Source: Bacteroidota bacterium (lineage in GTDB: Bacteria > Bacteroidota > Bacteroidia > UBA7662 > CANHCV01). From it: a stretch of 64,000 nt of DNA. This document shows, in pieces, positions 53,158 to 61,152 of this stretch. The translations under genes were made by a program, and so were the position numbers. The DNA is taken from NCBI GenBank assembly GCA_947501265.1, contig CANMVY010000003.1, forward strand, positions 140,676-204,675, read 5' to 3'. The notes beneath the pieces were generated by a model that was not told the DNA's origin, did no database searches, and saw only the letters and a list, made by a program, of their open reading frames with translations. How positions within the stretch are numbered: the stretch's first letter is position 1; each line of letters opens with the position of its first letter.

Positions 53158-53165
53158 TAAAAATT

Positions 53166-54713
53166 ATGGCCATTCAACAACGGAAATTTATTCTCTCGGT
53201 TTTGAAAACGGGTTTACGTTTAAGAAATCGCCTTCGCCCTTCTCAACAAAGGGCCATTATACGCCAAGAAAAAGTTTTGGGCAAGCTATTGGCTCAGGCC
53301 ATGGATACTCAATTTGGAAAAAAATATCATTTTGAATCGATTTTAAACGAAGAACATTTTGTAGAAGCGTTTCAAAAAACGATTCCTTTGGTCGACTATT
53401 CGGGAATGTATCCTTGGTGGAAAAAGTCTTTTAGTGGAGAGAAAGAGGTTTGTTGGCCCGGGATTGTTCCTTTTTTTGCATTAAGTTCGGGAACTTCCGA
53501 AGACGCTTCGAAATTTATTCCGGTGACCAAGGAAATGGTGAAAGCCATTAAACGCGGAGGACTAAAACAAACGTTGGCCTTGTTTAGAACGGCTCAAGGG
53601 CGTGAAGCATTGACTCACCAAACGTTAATGATTGGTGGAAGTACCGATTTAGAATGGAATGGCGTTAATTTTTCGGGAGATTTAAGTGGAATCACCACCG
53701 GAAATCTTCCATTTTGGTTCCGCCCCATGTCGGTTCCTCCTCCTGAAATTCGTGCTCAGAAAAATTGGCCTGAGAAAATTGATGAAATTGTTCGGAGTGC
53801 AAAAGATTGGAATGTTGGTGTTGTTACGGGTACGTGCTCTTGGATTCAAATCATTATGGAGCGAATCATTGAGCATTACCAAGTGAAGACCATTCACGAC
53901 ATTTGGCCTAATTTTCAGGTTTTAGTTCATGGTGGGGTGATGATTGATCCCTTTAAGAAGAAATTTGAAGAAATGTTCTCGAGGGAGGTTTTGTATTTCG
54001 ATACGTACATGGCTTCGGAAGGTTTTTTCGCTTATCAAGCCACGCCGAAGAGTACCGGGATGCGATTAATGACCGGTAACCAAATCTTTTTTGAGTTTGT
54101 TCCATTCGATTCGGAGAATTTTTCAGAAGACGGAGGGTTGTTGCCTCAAGCAAAGGCAATTACGCTGAACGATGTTGAGCCCTTTGTGGAATACGCAATG
54201 GTCATTTCAACGTGTTCTGGCGCTTGGAGGTATTTGATTGGAGACGTGGTTAAGTTTGTTTCTCATTCTAAATTTGATATTAAAATTGTTGGACGAACGA
54301 AACACTATTTATCCATTTGTGGGGAGCATTTGAGTATGGAGAATATGGCTCGCGCTGTTCGTGAAACCAGTGAATTTTTCAATGTTTCTTTGCCCGAGTT
54401 TACAGTTGCCGGAGTGCCGGATGCCAGTTTGTTTGCCCACCATTGGTTTGTTGCTTGCGAGGAAAAAATCGATTCTAATTCTATCATGAATAAAATTGAT
54501 GAAGTCCTTTGCCACATCAACGATGATTATCGCGTGGAACGAAAAAATGCCATCAAGAATCTCAAAATCAACGTGATTCATCCGCAATTGTTTGTGGATT
54601 GGTTGGCGGCTCAAGGAAAATCAGGAGCCCAAGTGAAATTTCCGAAAGTCCTCAAAAAATATCAGTACGAAAGTTTTCTTAACTTTTTGAAAGAAAAAGG
54701 GGCGATTCAATAA
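53166..54713 (+). CDS. GH3-family adenylate-forming enzyme
   Basis: A 515-residue protein of the GH3 family, best known as plant acyl-amido synthetases that join hormones to amino acids; bacterial members are common in Bacteroidota but uncharacterised. Conserved: the phosphate loop FALSSGTSEDASKFIPVT near residue 100, the adenylate region YFDTYMASEGFFAYQ near 280, and ISTCSGAWRYLIGDVVKFV with the LSICGEHLSMENM segment near 385. It is alone, divergent from the amidinotransferase gene. The acid and amine substrates are unknown. Confidence 0.88.
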   Translation: MAIQQRKFILSVLKTGLRLRNRLRPSQQRAIIRQEKVLGKLLAQAMDTQFGKKYHFESILNEEHFVEAFQKTIPLVDYSGMYPWWKKSFSGEKEVCWPGIVPFFALSSGTSEDASKFIPVTKEMVKAIKRGGLKQTLALFRTAQGREALTHQTLMIGGSTDLEWNGVNFSGDLSGITTGNLPFWFRPMSVPPPEIRAQKNWPEKIDEIVRSAKDWNVGVVTGTCSWIQIIMERIIEHYQVKTIHDIWPNFQVLVHGGVMIDPFKKKFEEMFSREVLYFDTYMASEGFFAYQATPKSTGMRLMTGNQIFFEFVPFDSENFSEDGGLLPQAKAITLNDVEPFVEYAMVISTCSGAWRYLIGDVVKFVSHSKFDIKIVGRTKHYLSICGEHLSMENMARAVRETSEFFNVSLPEFTVAGVPDASLFAHHWFVACEEKIDSNSIMNKIDEVLCHINDDYRVERKNAIKNLKINVIHPQLFVDWLAAQGKSGAQVKFPKVLKKYQYESFLNFLKEKGAIQ

Positions 54714-54716
54714 ATG

Positions 54717-54734
54717 GAAACGTTTGAAACGTTT
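54717..54734. repeat. Tandem 9-base repeat upstream of the T9SS gene
   Basis: GAAACGTTT occurs twice in direct succession, 33 bases before the ATG at 54768. Each unit contains the palindrome AAACGTTT, so it could be a regulator site or chance. Confidence 0.4.
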
Positions 54735-54767
54735 TTACTCCTTAAATTTGTCCAATAAATTACAATC

Positions 54768-57683
54768 ATGAGAAAATTTCTCGCTCTTTTTTTGGTGTGC
54801 AGCTTCGGCTTTTTGAGCGCACAGAACCTTAATCCAGGTGATCTTCAATTCATTGGAATTCAAACCAGAACAGCTGATTATTTTGCTTTCGTGGCTACTG
54901 TGAATATTCCATCAGGAACCGTGATTAAGTTTACCGATCATAGTTGGGATTCCACAGGTGCTTTTCGTACCAGAGAAGATACCATGGTTTGGACTACTCC
55001 AGCTATTTCCAAAGGGCAGGTGACCATCATGAACTGTTCGGCTTCGCCTGCTGTTGCAAGTAGCGGTGGAACTTGTGTTGGTTCATTAACCGGATTAGCA
55101 CAATCAGGTGAAAATATTTTTGCTTTTCAAGGTACGGTAAGTTCCCCAATTTTCATTGCAGGCTTAGCAACGCAACCTTTTATTTCTTCAGGATCAGCAT
55201 CCGCAAACACGAGCTATTTACCTTCCGGTCTAACTCTCGGAGTCAATTCTTTTCAATTTTCAAGGTTGCGTTCCAATGGTTATTACCAAATCGACACAAC
55301 CAATGGAACCGTTCCTGCGGTTTTGGCGATGATCAACGACACCGCCAACTGGATTACCGCTGATTCCATTAATTTAGGTGGTGTTTCCGCCTGGCCCAAT
55401 TGGGTGTTTTTCAACAACACATCTGGAGGCGGAGGTGGAGGCGGAAATCCTACAGGAAGTTTGCCCCAATATGCTATTTCTAGAGTAACTGGAATTAACC
55501 CTACCACGGGTGTTGCCGATTCCTTGAACGTGAATTGCCAATTGATTGGGACTGTTCTTGGGATTAACTTCAGTACCAATGGATTACAATTCACATTGTT
55601 CGATTCAACAGGTGGAATTGGGGTTTTTAAAGCAACCAATCTCATACCTCCTTATACCGTTAATCAAGGTGATCGGGTATCCATTTTCGGGAAAATAGCT
55701 CAGTTTAACGGATTAATCCAGATTAACATCGACTCCATGTCGGTTATTTCTAGCGGAAATCCCATTTACAATCCGGGAGTAGTTACCTCACTCGGAGAAT
55801 CTTCCGAATCGAAATTGGTTCGATTGAATGGATTGACGTTGGTGAATGCCACTCAATGGCCAGCTTTTGGTTTGAGTGCCAATGTTCAAGCGACCAATGG
55901 AGTTGATACGTTTGTGGTTCGCATTGATTCAGATGGTAATATTGATGGATCTCCAGCGCCTTCGGGTACATTTGATGTGGTTGGGATTGGATCTCAGTTT
56001 GATAATTCGAGTCCTTACACCAGTGGTTATCAAATCATGCCAAGAGATACCAACGACATCATCATCGGAGCTCAACCAACCGTTAATCGAATCAATTATG
56101 CAAATTCAAGTGCAGCCTTTGGGGAAGCTTCAGGTTCGAATTCGGTTTTTCTAACCTTCACACTTCCTACATCTCGAATCGATACGGTAAAAATGCGTTT
56201 GATTCAAGTTGCTGGTACACCGCTCTATGGAACGGATTATTCAACCAATCCTGCTGCAGTGAATGACACCTTAACCTTAATCATTCCCTCTGGAGCTTCC
56301 AATGCATCGTTTGCCTTTTCTCCTATCAACAATTCCATCATAGATCCAGCTCGTTCCATTCGTTTTAGAATGATTTCTTCAACAGCTGGTTTGGTCATTG
56401 GAACTCAAAATACTACGTTGATTTCCATCACCGACGATGATTCGGCCATTGCTCCAAGTTCACTTCCAACCTATCCCATCGGTTCTATCAACACAAGCAA
56501 CGCAACTACCGGTGTTTCTGATTCATTGAACGTAAATTGTAAAATTGTAGGAATCGTTAATTCAGTAAATTACAGCACGAATGGATTGCAATTTGCTCTA
56601 TATGATGCAACGGGTTCGATTACGGCCTTCAAAAGCTCCAACGTTGCTCCTCCGTACACGGTAACTGAAGGTGACGAACTTCGAGTTATTGGAAAGGTGT
56701 CTCAATTCAATGGATTAACCCAATTAACCATCGACTCGATGGTAATTGTTTCAAGAGGAAATACAGTAAATCCACCGATCACGGTAACTTCATTAGTTGA
56801 AGCTCAAGAATCAAAATTGATTCAATTGAATGGATATCGTTTGACAAATCCCACTCAATGGCCTGCAGCAAACAGCAGTGCTAATGTTACCATCACCAAC
56901 GGAACAGATACCGTTACTTTGCGAATAGACAGCGATACCAACATCGACGGTTCCACTGCTCCAAATTCGTTGTTTAGTGTGGTTGGAATTCAATCTCAAT
57001 TTGATAATTCAGCCCCTTACACGTCTGGTTACCAAATTTTACCCAGAAGAACCACCGATATTATTCCATTAACCAATCCTCAAATCAACTTCGCTCAATC
57101 GGTAGGATCCATAGCAGAAAATGGAGGAGTTTTCAATCTTCCCATTTCTTTAAATTCGTCCATGCTTTCCAATGAGGTGGTTAAAGTGGCTGTTTCAAAC
57201 GTGAGCGGCGGGGCCGTTTACGGAACAAATTACACCACCAATCCCGCCGCCGTAGCCGATACCATTACCCTTGCATTGAATAAAAACTCCAACACGGTTG
57301 CTATTCCATTAACGGTGATTGACAATTCTACCTTTAATTCCAATCGCGTAATTCGATTCGAACTCGTGAATAACACTGCAGGTGTTTCCCTTGGAATCAA
57401 TCCAATTTTTACGCTAACCATCACCGAAAATGATCCTAATTCTTCCTGCCAATGCATCGGTGAAGCTCCAGCATTGATTTATCCCAATCCTTCTAACGAT
57501 CATGTTGTTTTCCCTTTTGAAGGACTCCAAACGGTAGAGATTTATAATGTTGAAGGCAAAAAAGTGTTTCATTCCCAAATCCCAGGAAATCAAGCTTGGA
57601 ATCATGATTTGAATCCCGGATTCTATTTGGTAAAATGGATGATTAATGGGTTTCCTTTTCAACAACGATTGATTGTTCGATAA
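54768..57683 (+). CDS. T9SS-secreted modular protein with duplicated domains
   Basis: A 971-residue exported protein. Signal peptide about 1-18. An N-terminal domain (about 25-215) resembles lamin-tail-like Bacteroidota modules, followed by a glycine-rich linker. Then a module of about 200 residues occurs twice: at about 231-433 (start LPQYAISRVTGINPTTG) and 566-765 (start LPTYPIGSINTSNATTG), each with an OB-like strand set and the shared end SQFDNS-PYTSGYQI. After each comes a Calx-beta-like segment with YGT(D/N)Y(S/T)TNPAAV. The C-terminus is a T9SS type A sorting domain (IYPNPSNDHVVFPF ... PGFYLVKWMI). Surface adhesion is plausible; ligand unknown. The ligase gene follows after 3 bases. 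Confidence 0.8.
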   Translation: MRKFLALFLVCSFGFLSAQNLNPGDLQFIGIQTRTADYFAFVATVNIPSGTVIKFTDHSWDSTGAFRTREDTMVWTTPAISKGQVTIMNCSASPAVASSGGTCVGSLTGLAQSGENIFAFQGTVSSPIFIAGLATQPFISSGSASANTSYLPSGLTLGVNSFQFSRLRSNGYYQIDTTNGTVPAVLAMINDTANWITADSINLGGVSAWPNWVFFNNTSGGGGGGGNPTGSLPQYAISRVTGINPTTGVADSLNVNCQLIGTVLGINFSTNGLQFTLFDSTGGIGVFKATNLIPPYTVNQGDRVSIFGKIAQFNGLIQINIDSMSVISSGNPIYNPGVVTSLGESSESKLVRLNGLTLVNATQWPAFGLSANVQATNGVDTFVVRIDSDGNIDGSPAPSGTFDVVGIGSQFDNSSPYTSGYQIMPRDTNDIIIGAQPTVNRINYANSSAAFGEASGSNSVFLTFTLPTSRIDTVKMRLIQVAGTPLYGTDYSTNPAAVNDTLTLIIPSGASNASFAFSPINNSIIDPARSIRFRMISSTAGLVIGTQNTTLISITDDDSAIAPSSLPTYPIGSINTSNATTGVSDSLNVNCKIVGIVNSVNYSTNGLQFALYDATGSITAFKSSNVAPPYTVTEGDELRVIGKVSQFNGLTQLTIDSMVIVSRGNTVNPPITVTSLVEAQESKLIQLNGYRLTNPTQWPAANSSANVTITNGTDTVTLRIDSDTNIDGSTAPNSLFSVVGIQSQFDNSAPYTSGYQILPRRTTDIIPLTNPQINFAQSVGSIAENGGVFNLPISLNSSMLSNEVVKVAVSNVSGGAVYGTNYTTNPAAVADTITLALNKNSNTVAIPLTVIDNSTFNSNRVIRFELVNNTAGVSLGINPIFTLTITENDPNSSCQCIGEAPALIYPNPSNDHVVFPFEGLQTVEIYNVEGKKVFHSQIPGNQAWNHDLNPGFYLVKWMINGFPFQQRLIVR
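55461..56070 (+). repeat. Module copy 1 of internal duplication
   Basis: Codes for residues about 231-433; matches copy 2 at 56462-57070 over its whole length in the protein. Confidence 0.65.
56462..57070 (+). repeat. Module copy 2 of internal duplication
   Basis: Codes for residues about 566-767; clearly diverged from copy 1, so the duplication is not recent. Confidence 0.65.
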
Positions 57684-57686
57684 TTC

Positions 57687-60374
57687 ATGGATCGGATTCG
57701 CGTAGGAATATTTTTTGGTGGAAATTCCAGGGAAAGAGAGATTTCTTTTGCTGGAGGTAGAACGGTTTTCGATAACCTGAACAAGGCAATTTTTGAACCC
57801 ATCCCCATTTTTGTAGATAGTTTTGGAAATTTCATCGAGCTGCATTGGTCCTTTTTATACAAAGGAAGCATTCGAGATTTCTATCCTTCGTCCTTGCACA
57901 TGCAATCCAAGGTTGGATTTCAATTTTATGCTGAATCACTTCATCCATCAGACAAACAAAAAGAACTTCAGTTACTTGAAGGGTTAGGCCATGTTCTTTC
58001 CATTCAGGAGCTTAAGGAAAAGATTGATGTTGCTTTTTTGGCACTTCATGGAGTGAATGGAGAAGATGGTAAATTGCAAGGCCTCTTGGAATGGTATGGA
58101 ATTCCTTACACCGGTTCTGGAATCCTTCCGAGTGCGTTCGGCATGAACAAAGCCATTCAAAAAGAAATGATGGAAGGGGATTTCGAGGTTCCATCCTACA
58201 TTCATTTCTCCAGAGATGAATGGCAAAATGAAGCCAATAAACGAGATTTTTACCATCAAGTTCTCTCCGATATTGGCTTACCCATGGTCATTAAAGCCGC
58301 TAATCAAGGAAGTTCCATCGGAATTTCTGTGGTAGAGGTCGATGATTATGAATCTTTTTCAAAAGCAGTTTCAAAAGCGCTTTTCATTGAAAAAGTTCAA
58401 CCCGACTTTTGGAAAAAGAGTTCTAACGTTGAAAAAATCAACTGGATCAAAGATTTCATTGATATTCGAAGTGGAATTGGTTTACCCGTTTGGTCGGAAA
58501 ATCTGCAAAGAGAAATCTACCATCCGGATGATTTGTACCAATCATTAGAAGAATACTTCTCAGAAAATGATGAAGCATTGATTTTGGAAGCTTTAGATGG
58601 GGAGAGCACCGTTTTGGTCGAATCCTTCATTTCTGGTCAAGAATTTTCATGCATCGTTGTTGAAAACATGAACGGTGAGCCTCTAGCACTTCCTCCAACC
58701 GGAATTGTAAAAGGCAATGAGATTTTTGATTACCGTTCTAAGTATTTGCCCGGATTAAGTAGAAAAGTTACTCCCATTGAATTGGCAGAGGTTCATATTG
58801 AATCCATTCGAGAGCATTGTGTTTCCCTCTTTAAAACTTTTCATTTTGACGTTTATGCGCGAATTGATGGCTTTTTTGGGGACGATGGGCGCATATTCTT
58901 GAACGATCCAAATACTACTTCTGGGATGATGCCCAGTTCATTCTTTTTCCATCAAGCTGCTGAAATGGGTTTAAATCCTTCGCAGTTCTTAACCTACATT
59001 ATTCGGACATCCTTGGTTGCTCGAAAAAGAAGCGGGTTTTATGCCCGTCAATTGGAAAGTTTATTGAGTCGTTTGGACCAATTGGTTCTTTCCTTTCAAT
59101 CTCCCAGTCATTCATTACGGAACATTGCAGTGATCATGGGAGGGTACAGCAGTGAAAGGCACATCAGTGTGGAAAGTGGAAGAAATGTTTTTGAAAAATT
59201 AGCATCATCAGGCATTTTCAGGCCCATTTCCATTTTTCTATCTGGGGATGCCGATCATTTTCAACTGCATGCTATCCCCATGAATTTGCATTTGAAAGAT
59301 AATGCTGACGACATTAAAGAGAAAATAAACCACTATTCAATTCACCCGATTCTTCAAAAAATTCAGCAAGAAGCGTCGGAAATAACGAGTTTTTTTGCTC
59401 AAGACAGCATTTTATCTCCACAGGAAATTACTTTTGAGGAGTTAAAGGATAGGGTGGAAGAGGTATTTATTGCCCTTCATGGTCGCCCGGGAGAGGATGG
59501 AACGTTACAACAACGCTTGATTCAAGTGGGACTTCCATTCAATGGTTCCATGCCAGCAGGTGCAGCACTTACCATCGACAAGTATAAAACCAAGGAAGTA
59601 CTCAAACAGCATGGTTTTATCGTTGCCCAGCATTGTTTGATTGATAAAAACAATTGGATTCAAAAAGGATCGCAGTTGCTAGATGAGATTGTTACTGATT
59701 TTCCGTTTCCATTTATTGCAAAACCGGTAGATGATGGATGTTCTAGTGCTGTGAAAAAAATAAAAACGCGTCAAGAATTAGAATCGTTTTGCCGATTAAT
59801 TTTCCGGGATTCAGAAGCACTCAATAAGCAAGATGCCCGGGTTTTAGGCTTGCAAATGAAGGAAGAATTTCCAATGAAATCGGTTTTTCTGGTGGAAGAA
59901 TTTATTGATTCTCATGGCGCAAAACATTTCTTGGAAGTAACGGGTGGTATGCTTACGAAATACGAAAACGGCCAACTCGTTTACGAAACGTTTGAACCCA
60001 GCGAGTCGGTGGCCGTTTCAGAAGTTCTTAGTTTAGAAGAGAAATTTTTAGCCGGGGAAGGACTAAACATCACTCCAGCACGTTATGATTCGGATCCCAT
60101 CAAAGCAAAGAAAATTTCAACCAAAGTGCAATCAGATTTGAAAAGAGCAGCTGAAATTCTCGGTGTTACGGGATACTGCAGAATCGACGCTTTTGTTAGA
60201 ATTTTTGATGAGGACCACGTTGATACGATCATCATTGAAGTGAATTCTTTGCCAGGAATGACACCAGCAACTTGTATTTTTCACCAATGTGCATTGAGCG
60301 GCTACAAACCGGTTGAGTTCATTGAGCAGATTTTAAATTTCGGAAAGGAGCGAATTCATGTTGGAAAAGCTTAA
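57687..60374 (+). CDS. Tandem double D-Ala-D-Ala ligase
   Basis: An 895-residue protein containing two complete ATP-grasp D-alanine-D-alanine ligase units; the normal enzyme is about 300-350 residues. Unit 1 (1 to about 445): FGGNSREREIS with catalytic Glu16, ALHGVNGEDG, ATP loop KAANQGSSIGIS, omega loop FDYRSKYLPG, YARIDGF (Arg392, Asp394), NDPNTTSGMMPSS where Asp407 replaces the usual Glu metal ligand and Ser replaces Pro; it also has an extra 75-residue insert (about 225-300). Unit 2 (about 478-895): MGGYSSERHIS (Glu490), ALHGRPGEDG, a changed loop KPVDDGCSSAV, CRIDAFV (Arg832, Asp834) and canonical EVNSLPGMTP (Glu851, Asn853). The PASTA gene overlaps the end by 17 bases. Role: peptidoglycan precursor synthesis. 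Confidence 0.88.
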   Translation: MDRIRVGIFFGGNSREREISFAGGRTVFDNLNKAIFEPIPIFVDSFGNFIELHWSFLYKGSIRDFYPSSLHMQSKVGFQFYAESLHPSDKQKELQLLEGLGHVLSIQELKEKIDVAFLALHGVNGEDGKLQGLLEWYGIPYTGSGILPSAFGMNKAIQKEMMEGDFEVPSYIHFSRDEWQNEANKRDFYHQVLSDIGLPMVIKAANQGSSIGISVVEVDDYESFSKAVSKALFIEKVQPDFWKKSSNVEKINWIKDFIDIRSGIGLPVWSENLQREIYHPDDLYQSLEEYFSENDEALILEALDGESTVLVESFISGQEFSCIVVENMNGEPLALPPTGIVKGNEIFDYRSKYLPGLSRKVTPIELAEVHIESIREHCVSLFKTFHFDVYARIDGFFGDDGRIFLNDPNTTSGMMPSSFFFHQAAEMGLNPSQFLTYIIRTSLVARKRSGFYARQLESLLSRLDQLVLSFQSPSHSLRNIAVIMGGYSSERHISVESGRNVFEKLASSGIFRPISIFLSGDADHFQLHAIPMNLHLKDNADDIKEKINHYSIHPILQKIQQEASEITSFFAQDSILSPQEITFEELKDRVEEVFIALHGRPGEDGTLQQRLIQVGLPFNGSMPAGAALTIDKYKTKEVLKQHGFIVAQHCLIDKNNWIQKGSQLLDEIVTDFPFPFIAKPVDDGCSSAVKKIKTRQELESFCRLIFRDSEALNKQDARVLGLQMKEEFPMKSVFLVEEFIDSHGAKHFLEVTGGMLTKYENGQLVYETFEPSESVAVSEVLSLEEKFLAGEGLNITPARYDSDPIKAKKISTKVQSDLKRAAEILGVTGYCRIDAFVRIFDEDHVDTIIIEVNSLPGMTPATCIFHQCALSGYKPVEFIEQILNFGKERIHVGKA
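60345..60350 (+). promoter_or_regulatory. Shine-Dalgarno before the PASTA gene
   Basis: AAGGAG with 7 bases before the ATG at 60358, inside the end of the ligase gene. Confidence 0.5.
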
Positions 60375-61152
60375 GAAAAAACCATGGTGGGTTCAAGGCA
60401 GTTTAGCAATTTTGATTTTTTTGGTGGTCATTTTTGTGGTTTTACAATGGGCTAAATCGTACACCCGTCATGGAGAGAAAATTGCTGTACCAAACCTTAT
60501 CGGAAAATCGTACGCTAACGTTGAAGATGAAAACAATCCAAATGATTTTGAGTATGTGATTACCGATTCAACGTATTTTCCTGGGCAACCCGGAGGAATG
60601 ATCATGGAACAAGATCCAAAACCGGCTTCATTTGTAAAGAATGGTCGAAAAATTTATGTTTCGGTTACGGCTTTCGATGTTCCAAAAACGCCTTACCCCG
60701 TTAAAGAAGGGTATTCGATGAGAATGACCAAGGCGCTCATCGAGAATGCTGGTTTTCGCCTGGGTGAAACAGAAGAGCGTCCAACCGATATGGTAAAAAA
60801 CGGCACCTATGTTTTGGAATCAAAGACAAATGGTAAAGCAGTAAAGTTTGGGCAGCTATTACCAAAAGGAACCGTTATCGATTTAGTAATGGCCGTCGCT
60901 TCTCTTGATTCCCTTATTGAAAATCCGATTTTAACCGGTTTATCCCTGCAAGAAGCCATTCAATTGGCCAGCTCAAAAGGAATCGAAGTTTTTGTAAGAG
61001 GCGAATTGGATGGAGATTCTTCCGATTTTTGGGTCCAAAGACAAAAGCCTGATGCCCATTTTATAGATCAAATTAGAATTGGAACTCGCATAGAACTGTC
61101 CATTAAACCCAATTCCGAGAAACCTGTAAACCAAGAAGGTGGGAATGACTAA
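60358..61152 (+). CDS. Membrane-anchored PASTA-domain protein
   Basis: A 264-residue protein: a short basic cytoplasmic start, one helix (about 15-35, SLAILIFLVVIFVVLQW) and three periplasmic PASTA domains (about 40-105, 110-185, 190-258), for example IAVPNLIGKSYANVED and ENPILTGLSLQEAIQLASSKG. PASTA domains bind muropeptides or the peptidoglycan stem in kinases and penicillin-binding proteins; here there is no kinase or transpeptidase part. The ddl-PASTA neighbourhood is seen in other Flavobacteriia. The start overlaps the ligase gene, and its own end overlaps the next gene by 8 bases, so all are co-translated. Confidence 0.9.
   Translation: MLEKLKKKPWWVQGSLAILIFLVVIFVVLQWAKSYTRHGEKIAVPNLIGKSYANVEDENNPNDFEYVITDSTYFPGQPGGMIMEQDPKPASFVKNGRKIYVSVTAFDVPKTPYPVKEGYSMRMTKALIENAGFRLGETEERPTDMVKNGTYVLESKTNGKAVKFGQLLPKGTVIDLVMAVASLDSLIENPILTGLSLQEAIQLASSKGIEVFVRGELDGDSSDFWVQRQKPDAHFIDQIRIGTRIELSIKPNSEKPVNQEGGND

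Noticed and set aside
55425..55446. Short GGAGGCGGT-type repeats that look like a microsatellite
   Set aside because: They encode a glycine linker between domains of the T9SS protein; the frame is open and no copy-number signal can be judged.
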